Shown one piece after another: positions 45,822 through 59,036 of a stretch of 64,000 bases of DNA. Where the stretch lies: the NCBI GenBank assembly GCA_000467715.1, contig AJFK01000106.1, positions 24,430 through 88,429 of the forward strand. Reading direction: 5' to 3'. The DNA comes from Hysterium pulicare CBS 123377 (taxonomy: Eukaryota > Ascomycota > Dothideomycetes > Hysteriales > Hysteriaceae). A program made the position numbers and the translations under genes. The notes under the pieces are model-generated. The model worked only from the letters and a program-made list of their open reading frames with translations. It was not told where the DNA came from and ran no database searches. Position 1 is the first letter of the stretch. Every line of letters begins with the position of its first letter.

Positions 45822-48119
45822 GGGAGGGGGGATACCGGAGGGAAATTCTGGTTGGGATTTGTAGATATTAGTGTTTGGTTGAAGTGTACATGGTGCTCGA
45901 GCTAAGAGCTAGTCAGAGTGTATCATATCAATACTCATAATGGGTGAGACAATTACTGCAACCTTTAATAGATGTCTTGCTGCTTACTCCACTGTGGTCG
46001 TGCTTAGCAAACGGACGGTATATGTCTTTTACCCTTTCTACGAGATGTTCGAAAGTGCTAATAAACTAAAACCTAGTTTACAATGGGCAGGATTCTTGAA
46101 TAGTTAATATCTGCCCGCACCTGCCAACTTCATTGCCGCCTATATGCGTAGACTATTTGGACTCGGCGAGAGGATTTGGATGGAGTTGGTTTCTTTTTTA
46201 GAAACTGTAAAGTTAACATTTTTAACAGTCTAGATAAATCAGTGTTGCAAGTGTGTTAAATGTTGAGTTTCATCTAACGAGGAAGTGTCCCATAATTACG
46301 CCCCGATCAGAACTGCGTGGATGCAGTATTGACAATTTCGCGTTCAGCGGTTGGGACCATCGATTTTGGCCAGAGTGCAGATTGGGATAGATATGAAGGC
46401 TTGATGTTGCGTAGGGATCCTGCGGAAGGAGAGGCCAGAATTGGAGGTATGCTTGTGTTTTGGTTCTTTGGATTCGACGAATGCATACTCTATCGTGCTC
46501 ATTATTGTGCCTAGTATCGTCGGCATCTGAGATAGTGATGTGTCTTGATCAAAGTGCTAAATAGACAGACATTGATTATGCTACTATGTAGCTAGCTATA
46601 GCTTAGATTAAAGTAACTAGTTTCCTAATGTACTTGTACGGGCGTATGGTTCGGTCTTGAAGGATAGTGTGGAGAGATCTGCCGGTGAAGGCCCTTCACA
46701 AAGCTCAAATGGCCTTGGGACGTCATTCACTTCGCGGTAACGGAAGGCACGTGTCGGAAGTTTAATATTAAACGGCCGCAAGCGGATCTGTATACGATGC
46801 AGTGCGATGATGACGATGTTATTTGGGTGATTCAGTGATGACCCTGAAGTATCGCTAGGCCAGGCTCTATGGAGACGAGCCCGAATGAGAGAAGCCTAGA
46901 ACAGCGCTCTTGCGACCTGGAAGAGCTTTACAAAATAGAAAGATGACGGATCGGGATCAAAGAATTCAAACGACGTGCAGATGCTCGGGCGGGAGACGTT
47001 GCGTTGACGCATGGATCGACCAAACAGGCATAGACCCCAGCCGGCAGCCGCATCATGTCGATCACGGCGCGGTTGGAAATCACGAACAACAAGCGAAGTC
47101 GTGCCTTCCTCCGCAATGCTTCGTTTCACAACCTTCCGCCGACATCCGCACCTGCCCCGTCGGAACAACCATGGCCTTTCTCTCTCCAGCAACTCCTGGG
47201 TTGGGAAAGGGATACGCATCCGTTTGCTGAGAATGAGAAGATGAGAAAATGAGTGTCCGTCTTTCACCGGCGGCGTGCATGGCGTAGGTGCTGCCAGGCT
47301 GGGCTGCTGTTGCCTTGCAATGCGATACCCGGTCGCCATGAGTCCAAACGCGGCTGACGTGTCGTAACTTCATCAGGCTGCGAGCTGGACGCTGGAAAGC
47401 ATTCTGCTCAGATGCATCGCACGGATTGCAATTCTTCAAACGTCTCAAGATATCTCAGGAGCCGCTGGCCTTCGTCAAAAGTGTCGCGGTCGCTGTAGGT
47501 GAGCGGGAGCCCGCAGTCGAGGTAACCAGATGAGGAAGCGGCGAGGCAAGCGGCGAGGGCAGATTTCCACGGTTGACCAGGCACGCCACAGCTCGTCTGG
47601 CCACCTGTCCAGAGTTGAACACGGCAGCAGCCGCATTCTCGTCAGCGCAAATGAAGTTCGACAATAGCTGCAGCCTGGCGGTGAAGTCGACGACGATGGA
47701 GAGTTGTATGGCCCATGGCAGCTGCAGACGGGTGGGCAGTGATTGGGCGTGGGCTGGTTGTGCGAGGGTTGAATTTTGCGTCGGGGCTTAGCGCACCGCC
47801 AAGGCCCAGGGGCACTGCAGGCTCAATCGCATTATTTAAATTCAGCAAATACCTGGGGCCCGCCGCACTTCCTCCGAGTAATTGGCGTGTCAGTCCACAC
47901 CTCACCAAGCCGTCCACCCACGCCCAGCTCACGTGACCTCGCCCAGACACCGCCATCGCCTTGCAGTCCTCGGCCATGAATGTTTTCTTTTGAGTCTTTT
48001 GAGCCACGGACCAATGGCTTGCGCATACGTGTTGCCTTTCCCCTCCGAATACCACGTAATCTATAATTGGCGAGGCCCACGGTGTGCGACCGCGGCCTTG
48101 CTCTGCCCACACAAACAAC
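45822..48119. other. Long spacer upstream of MOT1
   Basis: These 2.3 kb are AT-rich at 45850-46650 and GC-rich from about 46900 to the MOT1 start. The GC-rich half holds many overlapping frames on both strands, the longest 182 codons (47642-48190, minus), all without domains. I see no repeats or RNA genes. It should contain the MOT1 promoter. Confidence 0.5.
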
Positions 48120-51100
48120 ATGGCCGCCAGGTACGCCGACGACCATCCCGCCAAAAGGGAAGAACACACGCTAACGTCACGTGCCACCAATAGTAGTGGA
48201 ACAAGGCTCGATCGCTTGGTAACGTGAGTCCACGCCCTTTTCCATCACTATCCATGCATCTGTACTCCCTGCATGAACTCATTGCTGACATGTGCGACGC
48301 AGACTGCTTGAAACCGGCAGCACTCAGCTCATTCGAAACACTGCGGCCGACCAACTCGCCGACGTCCAAAAACAGCATCCCGATGAATTATTCAACTTAC
48401 TCACCAGAGTCATCCCATATCTGCGATCCAAACATTGGGATACGCGAATTGCTGCCGCCCGCGCCGTTGGTGGCATCGTCACCAATGCAGAGAAATTCGA
48501 CCCCAATGCTGACGATGAACCCATCAAATCCGCGACCAATGGCTATGTAAAGCCAGAAGGAACCAATGGTTCCGTCAAGAAAGAAGAAGATGGCACTTCG
48601 AGTCTTCCTCTCTCCGAGGACCAACTTGACCTCAACACTCTTGACATGACCTCCATCCTGAAGTATGGTAAAGTACTTCTCGGGAGCGCTGGCAAGGAGT
48701 ATGACTACAAGCTGGCTGCCATGGATCCTGCCGAACGCTTGGCTCATCAGAAAAAGAGTCTTACTGCACGACTTGGGCTTGGCGGCGAGTATATGGAAGA
48801 GGACCTCGTGACCGAACACGACATTACAGCTCAGACTCCAGGTCCCCAACCGCCAGCTATGCACAAACTAGACACATCGGTCGCTCGACAAACTAGCACA
48901 CTTTCTGCCACTGGATGCGCCTCTCCTCTCGAAATGCCGACAGCGACCCCCACTGACGACGCCAATGGTCAGCCTGTTCTTAGCAAACGTCAATTGAACA
49001 TGCTCAAGCGTAAAGCAAAAAAAGATGTCCAGAACCGTGCCAACAAAGTCCAAATCGTAGATTTGGGCCCTCGTCGAAGCAGTTCTCAAGTTGATTATCC
49101 CCAGACTCCGGCTAGCGCCCAGCCATATCCTGTCAAGCAGGAGGTAAAGCGTGAGAACAGCGACGAAACTGTTGCAGACTACTTCTCACTGGATCGAAAA
49201 GGTGGCGACGACGACACCAAGTTTGTGAAAGAATTCCAAGGCGCACCAATCCCTGAGAAGTCAACATTTCAAACGGAAGCTGAGGAGAGTGGTCTGGAAT
49301 GGCCATATGAAAGGTTATGCGAGATCCTCACTGTCGACCTTTTCGACCATAACTGGGAGATTAGGCATGGTGCTGCTATGGGCTTGCGAGAAGTTCTTCG
49401 CATCCATGGCGCTGGCGCTGGTCGTCAGAAGGGCAAATCTCGTTCTCAGAACGACATCCTCAACCAACGATTGCTGAACGATCTTGCTGCTCGCATATGC
49501 TGCGTATTTATGCTCGATCGTTTTGGTGACTACATCTCTGACAACGTCGTCGCACCTATTCGTGAGACGGCAGGACAGACCCTGGCCGCTATCCTCCAGT
49601 ATCTCTCCCACGAAAACGTAACAGCTACTTTCGGAGTTCTGTACCGTTTAGTCATGCAAGACTTCGACAATAAACCCATATGGCAAGCTTGTCATGGTGG
49701 CATGATCGGAATGAGATACCTAGTGGCTGTACGAACCGATCTTCTTCTCGAGGACTCTTGTCTTATGGATGGAGTTCTCAAAGCTGTTATGAGGGGCCTG
49801 TCTGACTTCGATGATGATGTCCGAGCAGTCAGCGCAGCCACCCTAGTTCCTGTTGCCAAGGAATTCGTTGAAAACCGACCTTCCGACCTCAAGGATTTGA
49901 TCAATAAAGTTTGGGAATGTCTATCAAACCTCCAAGACGATCTCAGCGCTAGTACTGGCTTCGTCATGGATCTGCTTGCTAAGCTCTGTAGCTTTTCACA
50001 AGTCCTAAATGCTATGAAGGAGAATGCCAGGCATGATCCCTTACAGTCGTTCCACGAGCTTGTACCCCGTCTCTTCCCATTTCTACGTCACACCATCACA
50101 AGTGTTCGAGCCGCTGTCCTCCGCGCTCTCCTCACTTTCCTCAATATTGAAGGCGAAGGTACCAGTAGCTGGATCGACAGCAAAGCTCTTCGTCTGATCT
50201 TTCAGAATATCTTGCTGGAGCGTGATGAGAAGGTTCTTCGACTCTCTCAGCAGGTGTGGAATGCCGTCGTGGAACGCCTTGGTACGCAAGAGCTGGCCAC
50301 ATACTTTGAGCCCATCGTTGACGCCGTTGTCACTCTCACTCTGACACCAATTGGTGTTCCTCGACACTCAATACCAATGGAATATTCACTCTTGATCCGA
50401 CCATCTGGTCAGGTTTTTGGCCCTCCCAACCATGGCCACGCGCGTCGGAGATCAACACCACCAGGAAATTCTTCCGAACCTGCGCAGAAGAAGCGCCGCA
50501 AGTCACACTTCAAGAAAGAGGAGGCGACCCCTCCTGCATCCCCGACACACAACGTTGACGGACATATGATGAGCGGAGATCTCGAACTCGTTGGTGTCGA
50601 TGTCATGATACGATCAAGGGCTTCTGCGGCTCAAGCACTCGGCAAAGCTATGGCTCTGTGGCCTGCTGAGTCGAGACGGCAAGCATTTGAATCTCGAATA
50701 CTTCCGCATCTTAAGTCTACTCATTCTAGCACGCAGCTGACAACTGCGATAATCATTGAAGAATATGCGAAAGCATCTCAGACCAAAGATGAACTTGGAC
50801 AGCGTTTCGCCTCTTCACTCTTACCCATCGTAGAAGGAGAGCGACCGACAGCCTATGAGGATCTCGTGCCTAAGCTCCAGGTAGTTCGGACGCATTGTAC
50901 CGCACTGCTAAGTATATTCCGAGATGGCCACGTTTCAAATCTGCCAACGATCGCTGTCGTTGTGCAAGGCGACCCAGCGGCGAGCCAATATGCCTTCTCG
51001 GTAGCGGATGCAGATAAGCTGCTCGACGTGCACTATGAGAAATTGAAGAAGGCAATGACCCCTGCACAGCGTTTAGTGTCTCTTCAATCACTAGAGGCCG

Positions 51101-54100
51101 CTAAAGCTGAGGTGCAAACCTCTCTCCAGGAAGCGAAAGACATCAAAGAACAACGAGATATTCGCATTAGAGCATCTGCTGCTGGCGCTCTCGTAGCCCT
51201 CAACGAATCGCCGAAGAAGCCTGCTCTCACTATTAAAGCTATGATGGACAGCATCAAGAAAGAGGAGAACTCCGAGTTGCAGAAACGATCTGCGGCTGCT
51301 ATTGCTGGACTCATCAGCCATCTAGTCGATGTAGGAAGAGCCGTTGTTGTGAACAAGGTCATTGGCAATCTGGTCAAATTTTATTGCATGGAGACGGCGG
51401 AAACACCCGAATTCCATTCGAATGCCGCTATTCAAACCGGGATATTGTCCCTCCGGAAAGAAGAAGACATTCGCGATGCTCCAGATCCCGCCAAGTTCGA
51501 GCTAGAAGTAAAAGCCGCCCGCATTACCAAACGCGGAGCGAGGGAGGCGCTTGAACAACTTGTCGAAGGGTTTGGCAATCAAGTCTTCAAAAAGGTGCCC
51601 ATTCTTAAGGACATAATTGAGCGACCCATTAGAAAGGCGTTCTCGGCGGATTCTCTCCCCGAAGATATATTGAATCCCGACGATACCTTCGGACAAGAAG
51701 TTGTTGATGGCTTGTCCACTCTACGGGCTTTGGTTGGCAAGCTGCATCCAGATGTCCGTAATTTTGTCAAAGAGCTACTCCCTCTTATCGCAAAAGCTCT
51801 GCAGTCGGAGTTGTATGTGCTTCGCTATGCTGCGGCGAAATGTTTCGCTACCATCTGTAGCGTAATGACTGTCGAGGGAATCACGATGTTGGTTGAAAAC
51901 GTCCTTCCATCTATCAGCAATGCCAGCGATGTCCATTGCCGTCAAGGGGCTATCGAATGCGTCTACCACCTCATTCACGTCATGGAAGATGGTATCCTAC
52001 CATATGTGATTTTCCTGATAACTCCTGTCCTGGGTCGTATGAGCGATTCCGATAACGACGTGCGTCTTCTCGCAACCACTAGCTTTGCAACACTTGTCAA
52101 GCTTGTTCCACTTGAAGCCGGTATTCCTGACCCTCCGGGTTTGTCTGAGGAGTTGTTGAAAGGACGAGACCGGGAACGGAAATTCGTGGCACAGATGCTC
52201 GACGCTAAAAAGGTCGAGCCTTTCGAGATCCCTGTCGCTATCAAGGCTACCCTCCGCTCATATCAACAAGATGGCGTCAACTGGCTTGCCTTTCTTAACC
52301 GATATCATCTCCATGGTATTCTCTGCGATGACATGGGTCTTGGGAAGACTCTACAAACTCTGTGCATGGTTGCTAGTGACCATCATATGCGCGCAGAGGA
52401 ATATGCAAAGACACAGGATCCAAACTCCAGACGACTGCCCACCCTCATTGTTTGCCCTCCTACTCTCTCCGGCCATTGGCAGCAGGAGATCCGGCAATTC
52501 GCACCATTCCTTAAGGCTGTCGCCTACGTAGGACCCCCAGCCCAGCGTGGCCAATATAAGTCTCAGCTCGACAAAGCTGACATTGTCATCACTTCCTACG
52601 ATATTTGCCGTAATGACGTTGACATCCTTGCACCTTTCAACTGGAATTACTGCGTCCTTGACGAAGGTCATTTGATTAAGAACGCAAAATCGAAGACAAG
52701 CATGGCTGTCAAGCAGCTCTCCTCTAACCACCGCCTCATCCTCTCCGGTACCCCTATCCAAAACAACGTCCTCGAACTCTGGTCTCTTTTCGACTTCCTC
52801 ATGCCCGGTTTCCTCGGCACCGAAAAGGTCTTCCAAGAACGCTTCGCCAAGCCCATCGCCGCCAGCCGCTTCTCGAAATCCAGCTCCAAAGAACAAGAGA
52901 AAGGCGCTCTCGCTATCGAAGCTCTACACAAACAAGTTCTACCTTTCCTGCTCCGCCGACTCAAAGAAGAGGTTCTCGACGACTTGCCCCCTAAGATCCT
53001 ACAGAATTACTACTGCGACCTGTCCGAACTGCAGCGCAAACTTCTCGAAGATTTCTCGAAGAAAGAAAGCAAAGAGATCGCGAACAAGGCTTCGGGCGAT
53101 GACCGGGAAAGCAAACAACACATCTTCCAAGCTTTGCAATATATGCGTAAACTCTGCAATTCGCCCGCTCTAGTCATGAAACCGGGTCATAAGCAATACG
53201 AAGCGACGCAATCCTACCTGCGCAAACACCAGACTTCACTTAGCGATCCAGCCCATGCACCGAAGTTGCGGGCACTGAAGGATTTGTTGGTTGACTGCGG
53301 CATTGGCGCAGCGGACGCAGCGAAGGACAGTCAAGGTAGCAGCAATGGCGTCTCAACCACCACTATTCTGCCCGATCTCCCAGAAGCCGTATCTCAGCAC
53401 CGTGCCCTGATTTTCTGCCAGATGAAAGAAATGCTCGACATGGTAGAAACCGAGGTTTTACGCAAGATGCTTCCATCAGTACAATCAATGCGTCTAGACG
53501 GCAGTGTCGAGGCTTCCCGCCGTCAAGAAATCGTCAATAAGTTCAACTCGGACCCTAGCTACGATGTTCTGCTGCTTACAACCAGCGTCGGAGGTCTGGG
53601 ACTGAATCTGACGGGCGCGGATACGGTGATCTTCGTTGAACATGATTGGAATCCACAGAAGGATATCCAGGCCATGGATCGCGCGCATCGTATCGGACAG
53701 AAGAAGGTTGTCAACGTGTATAGGATCGTTACCAGGGGGACTTTAGAGGAGAAGATCTTGAAGTGAGTCACCTACCCTATCCTCCCTTTCGCGCCTCAAA
53801 AGTTCGAAATAAAATAACTAACATGATACCCAGTCTCCAACGCTTCAAAATCGACGTCGCCTCCACAGTCGTCAACCAACAAAACGCAGGCCTCGGCACC
53901 ATGCAAACAGACCAAATCCTCGACCTCTTCAACATTTCCTCTGAGGGCGCAGATGCCGCACTGCCGCCGCCCAATAACGCTAATAACGAGGGCATTACGG
54001 AGGATGATGCGGTGGATGCGACGGGCGAGCTGAGAGAGAAGGGTAAGAAGGGCTTCTTGGATGAACTGGGCGAGTTGTGGGATGAGAGGCAGTACGAGGA

Positions 54101-54143
54101 GGAGTTTGATCTTGAGGGGTTTTTGGGCAGGATGAAGGGGTAG
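48120..54143 (+). CDS. MOT1: MOT1/BTAF1, Snf2-family ATPase that removes TBP from DNA
   Basis: Four exons (48120-48130, 48194-48223, 48303-53762, 53834-54143) give 1936 residues. Two tiny first exons make MAASSGTRLDRLVTLLETGSTQLIRN, which starts the N-terminal HEAT-repeat TBP-binding region (DTRIAAARAVGGIV, then HGAAMGLREVL). A basic linker MLKRKAKKDVQNRANKVQIV lies in between. The Snf2 motor has DDMGLGKT (Walker A, about residue 1355), LDEGHLIKN (about 1465), SGTPIQNN and the C-terminal half LTTSVGGLGLNLTGADTVIF with MDRAHRIGQ. Mot1 uses ATP to displace TBP from promoters and shapes TBP distribution in the nucleus. The last exon completes LQRFKIDVASTVVNQQNAGL and the acidic tail. Length matches the family (1867 in yeast). 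The long central exon has no internal intron. Acceptor choice at 48191-48196 is ambiguous. Confidence 0.97.
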
Positions 54144-55308
54144 GGGTAGGGGGTTCTCTTCGTCTTGGGAGGTGCCTAGATGTAAGGATGTGTTTTGGTC
54201 ATCGGTACATCTCTTTTTGCGGTCGGGTTTACGAATATCCCCCCTTTCACACTCAGGCGTTTTTTTTCTCGGGGGCATATATGGATCGGTTGGTCTTGCC
54301 GTGCTAGCTAGTTCCGTTCTGTTCTATTCCAGCGTGGTGTTGGTGGTCTTGTTTTCCCCCCTTCTCCTACCTACTCTTTCCTCCATCCCCTTCCTCACGT
54401 CCCGTCCGTCCGTCCGTCTCTGTGTCTGTCTTACCGATGAACAACGGGTTTTGACTGATTACTAATCACTTTTTTGTATATAAATTGTGGGGATTGATGC
54501 CGGGATTTTCTCACTTTCTTTTTTCGCTGGGGAAGTGAGATGGGGGGTTTGGAAGTGTGGATGTCGAATTGAAAAGATTCATCCTTAAGTCTAAAACTGT
54601 GTCTGTTTTGCATAGTGATGTGGGATTTTGATCCATCACGAAAGATAGGAAACATCGGAAAGATCCCATAACTGGGGATATATCTTCAGGAACTCTTAAG
54701 CGGGGGTTTCTCCCTCAATCATTCTTATGAAAGACGCAGTATTTGTATCTTTCAAGAAGAAACCATAAATGTAGCGAGTTAAACAAGCTAAGAAGTGACT
54801 CCTATAGCGCAGGCAGACGAGTCAACGGTACACGTATAACTGTGCAATCCTCACGTGAAAGACATAGCCAAAGCTAACAGGTAAGCTGGGTGAGAAAATA
54901 GTTTGTTTCTTTCAAGGGTTATTCATCTTCCTATATAGCTAGCTTTCCGAATAAGTTTTTTTCCCGCGAGGCCCCCATCAAGCTTTCCACCACCACCAAG
55001 CATCCAGTTCAAAGCATATGCTCGAGTTTGATTAGATACGTGAACGTTGGACTGGGTGATACACACACACACTAAGCCCCCACCCAAGGCCACACAGACG
55101 CAAAATAGTTTTTAAAGACAAGGAGATTGGAGAGCAAAAAAAGGGAAAGGGGAGGCAAATAGGGATCGAAGATGAGAGAGGAAGGCAACCAAGGAGATTT
55201 GTTTCCACCAGACTTGAGGACCTATTCGTTCCGTTCGTTTACCGTGGGTTGACGATAGCCGTCCAGAGATTTGGATACGGTCTTTTGTGAGGGCACCTGA
55301 AGGGCTTG
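54144..55308. other. Convergent spacer MOT1/Stm1-like gene
   Basis: About 1.2 kb between two facing stop codons. It contains an (AC)7 run near 55061 and a GTCC run near 54405. No gene recognised; it should hold both 3' untranslated regions. Confidence 0.5.
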
Positions 55309-56760
55309 CTATGCACCCAGGCTTGGGAATGCATTGGAGTCGTTGAGGTTGGGACCGGATGATTGGCCGCCGCGGCCGCCTCGTCCACCACGGAATTCTC
55401 CACGGTCTCCACGGTCTCCACGATCCCCACGGTCTCCACGGCCACGCCCTCCTCCACGGCCACGGCCTTCGCCACGGAATCCGCCCTCGCCACGATCGCC
55501 ACGACCGCGACCGCGACCGCGTCCACCAAAAGTCTCACGGGGGGCACTATGCAAGCGGGAGTCATCGAGCTCGACAAGAGTCTTCTCCTTCCGTTGTCGT
55601 TCACGCTTGGCCTTTCCACCCGTTCCGCTGATGTAAGAGTCTTCCTCCTCATCTCGGCTAATGGCTTTGCCTTCAGGGAACTTCTTGGAGTTGCCCTCAT
55701 TTGGCTTGCGGATGTTCTCAGCACTAAGCTTGAGCTTCTTCTCAGCTTGCTCGGCCAGGTAGGCAGCGAACGACTTCGTCTTGTCCTCTGGTTCAGGCTC
55801 GGCAGCTGGAGCGGCATCGGTGGTAGTGGCATCGGGAACAAATCCTTCCGCATCACCACCAGAAGTATCGGGAACGAATCCTCCCTCCTCTTTCTCCTCT
55901 TCCTTAGCAATAGCCTCACCCGCCTTCTCGTCAGCCCATTCATCGCCGCCTGTTTGGCCTCCCCAGCCGTGAGCAGCTTGCTTTTCATGGTCACTGTGCA
56001 GTGCGTTAGTATTTCATTTGGTTTGATGGATGATGTATGTTCATACGCGATGCCTGATCGGCTGTGACGATCGCCAGTGGCAGCGCCACGACCACGGCCT
56101 CTTCCGCCTCCACGTCCGCGGCCACCACGGTAACCTTCGCTGGAGTTGGCATCTAGATATGTTAATGAGGCTCATGAAGTTTATAATGAAGTGAAAGTTA
56201 CCTCCATATGGCCGGTTTCGGCCTCGATTCTGGTCGTGTCCAACTCCTCGATCCTTGAAAGCTATGAATCCAGCATATTAGCACATGTCCGCTTGGTCAA
56301 AATTGTGCCCGTGACGTTGCAAGACCAGCAGTAGCCAATGCTAGACATCCGTGACACAAAGCTCAATGACTCGATTGTGGAGCATACCAGCGTCGTTTCC
56401 ACTCAAGCCATCACGATGGCCCCCGCGTCCGCCTCGGCCAGCATCCCGAGCTGGTGCTTCGGTAGGTCCATTACGCTTGCCCACTCTCGCAGCTGGCTTA
56501 TCAATTGTCTTTGTAGGGGGTTCAGGCTCTCGGTCGGGGTCAAGCTCGGGGTCGTTGCCTGGGGGTTAAAGGTAAGAAGGAGGCCAAACGAGTTACGTCG
56601 TCTCGAAAATCATACCTAGCAGCTCGAAAAGGTTCTAAAAGGGACAAGTCAGTATTTCAAACTCAGTGAGCTACTGTGCCTTGCCAACACAATTCGTCAT
56701 GGCATGCGAAGCTCGTATAGATGGGCGTAGTGGACTTACCTTGGATGCGATGCCTGACAT
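55309..56760 (-). CDS. Stm1/SERBP1 (HABP4/PAI-RBP1) family ribosome-associated RGG protein
   Basis: Six exons (56760-56740, 56634-56616, 56558-56388, 56261-56202, 56152-56047, 55993-55309) give 353 residues. Exons 1 and 2 are only 21 and 19 nt and give MSGIASKNLFELLG, the typical N terminus (NLFELLGNDPE). An Arg/Gly-rich central region is followed by the acidic, Ala-rich segment, then KSFAAYLAEQAEKKLKL and EEEDSYISGTGGKAKRERQRKEK. The C terminus is an RGG-type block with GGRGRGRGRGDRG and repeated RGD units, ending SNAFPSLGA. Family members bind the inactive 80S ribosome, protect it in stress and bind RNA through RGG repeats. Methylation of the RGG arginines is likely. The short exons make automatic gene prediction error-prone here. 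Confidence 0.9.
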
Positions 56761-57550
56761 CGTGAATGGAGTTCAAGCGCCTTCCGCGCTTTTCCCTCTA
56801 GTGGCGCAATCTGGGGAAATAAAAAAACAAAGTTCGAGAGCTGATCCTATAGTGATAGGACCGAGGCTCTCTCGACGGCTGTCCTGGGGGAGGATGGGAT
56901 TTGGGATGAGGGGAGGTTGCAGCGCTGGTGGGTGGTGAAATTTCGATTTGTGGAGGTTGGCGAGTTCAAGTTAGATCGCTTAGAGGCTGATGTGCTGAGC
57001 GCCGCTTTAGGCGCCGACCTCAGCATCAAAGACAAGTCAAACGTTGAGGCGACGTCATCCGTCAATGCCGTCGACAAGCTTTGGTGGGACATTTGGATGC
57101 CTTATTTCTCTTTCACTCAAATTCAGCCCTTCGACGCAAATAAACTCTATGGCACGGCTGAAGCTTCTAACAGATCCTGGGATTGCAATAGACATTCGCT
57201 CTCTCCAGGGACATGTAGTTGCAGTAATTGATACGTCTGCAGGTCCAAACGCTTACCAATAGATTGAGGCCAAAGTACTACATATAAGCCGCCTTCAGGG
57301 TATAAACTACAATCCAAATATCCACTACATCGAAACTTTTCAGACATCAAGGACCCCAAAATGTCCGCATATTAGTCCACAAAGTAGAAAATGGTATAAT
57401 TGATATCTCCAGCCTTGGGCGCTACTGTGGCTATTCACCATGCGCAGACAGACCTACTGACGCCCCTTGAAAAAATAAAATTGACATGTCTCATGACTCG
57501 TCCCACGAATCGATCAGTTCATAATCCATCTTCTTTACCGATAACCCTGC
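56761..57550. other. Spacer upstream of the Stm1-like gene
   Basis: About 790 bp between the Stm1-like start and the bZIP stop. I see only short frames; it should contain the Stm1-like promoter and the bZIP 3' region. Confidence 0.45.
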
Positions 57551-59036
57551 TCATCGCGTCTCGTACGAGAACTGCGTCGGAAAGTGCATACTGGCGGACA
57601 GACCGAATGGATCTGCGTCGAGCATCGGATCGTAGGGGTCGAAGAGGTGGTTCATCGTATTATATACGGCACCGACGTTGTTGCTGCTATTATCGGCGGG
57701 CTGTAAGGCAGCCGGGGATGTGAACGGCGGGTTTTGTTGGTTCTGCGCAGGTTGCATCGGTGGTTGCATGCTCTGCGACTGCATCTGGGAGGACGGCGGG
57801 AAGGTTTGAGGAAACGGGCCGGGGCCCGCGGATCGGTCGCTCGGGTCTGCGTCGTCAAGCATATCGGCTTGCTCATCGTACTCCTGCTCTGTACTCACGG
57901 AATCAATCTAGGACGAACATAGCTCTATGCATACGCAGGGGGAGGAGGGGGCGGGTCAGCTTGCCGAGTTGATCCATATGACTCTGAAATGGTGATGCAA
58001 AGTACCCAGACGGACCGCCGCTGGTACTGCTTGACATCACGCTCCCTGCTCCACTGCCAACAGTGGACGCACTTGATAATCCGCTTGAAGGGGGTTGGTT
58101 CGTTACGAGGGACGGACGCTGAGGGCCCATGATTGGTGTGTATTGTGATCTAGGAGGCTGCGGCCGTAAGTGTTGCTGCGGAGGCGGTACAGGCCCGAAA
58201 TTTGGTGACACTGATGGACCAGTTTGAGCTACGAAGTTTGGAGACCTCGTCGCGGTCGTAGACGGCGAAGAGATGTGTGAGCCGGGGGTTGGCTGTGAAA
58301 GTGGTGAACGGCTTGGAAGGGTGCCATCAGGCTGTATTAGTGGCAAACCATGCACACCTTCTACTTTAGGCGGTGCTCCAATTGACCGTCTTGCCTGTTG
58401 GTGTCTATTCATCATTGCACGCTGTAATGGTGGCTGGTTGGGAGAAGTATTTGCAGATGCTGGAGCTCGTGTTGGGCCAAGATTTGGGCTTCCAGTCTTC
58501 GCACGAAGCTCAGCCTGGACATCAATCCCTTCAGGCATGTATTAGTCTTGCAATTGCGATTGGGGTCTCGCTAGCGATAGTCGACTTACCTTTCTCGAGC
58601 AAGATCCTCTCCAGCAAAGAGTTCTTATATCTAAGCATGAGACATTCATCGGCAGCACTGCGATGACTCTGCTGTAAGTTCTGCAGCGTATCTTCATGAT
58701 GCTTTATGGTACTCTCCAATTGCTTGATATATTCAGTCCTTCGTTCTCGAAAGGCTGCCTGGGCTTGCCTATTGCGTTGCTTCCTCTCCTCGGAAGTAGC
58801 ATATATCTTGCGGCGTTTGGTTAGTGGAAGTTTTGACATACTGGCGTTCACGATAGAGGAGTGGAGCTCACAGGTTTACGCCCGCCCTTTCGCTTTTGCT
58901 GCTGCGGGTGCTCCTGGGTATATGTCCCCACGTCTGCTTCAGGCTCTGGCGAGGACGCGATAGAGCTTGTCGAACCATCTCTCAAGGGCTCGTCTTTGCT
59001 CATGGTGGTCATTTCTGTTACGCTACTATCTCCCAT
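57551..59036 (-). CDS. bZIP transcription factor, Yap/AP-1-like
   Basis: Four exons (59036-58872, 58806-58590, 58528-57935, 57888-57551) give about 437 residues. Exon 1 ends in the basic stretch KRKGGRKP and exon 2 continues with TSEERKQRNRQAQAAFRERR, the Yap-type basic region (N-x3-Q-x2-F-R; Gln and Phe at the family positions) followed by a leucine zipper ending LLERILLEKG. The rest is Ser/Pro/Gln-rich with acidic DMLDDADPSD and a C-terminal LFDPYDPMLDADPFG. It should bind DNA as a dimer in the nucleus; stress or metabolic roles are guesses. The third splice is uncertain: a 46-nt GT-AG intron (57889-57934) and a GC-AG intron (57889-57964) both keep the frame, differing by ten residues. No C-terminal cysteine-rich redox domain of true Yap1 is seen. 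Confidence 0.85.

Noticed and set aside
47642-48190. Minus-strand frame of 182 codons before MOT1
   Set aside because: It overlaps the MOT1 promoter and first exons, lacks motifs and sits in GC-rich sequence where several frames stay open.
55239-56067. Long overlapping frames in other registers of the Stm1-like gene (234 codons plus strand, 251 codons minus strand)
   Set aside because: They are shadows of the RGG and low-complexity coding sequence; the true frame has the family signatures and splice sites.
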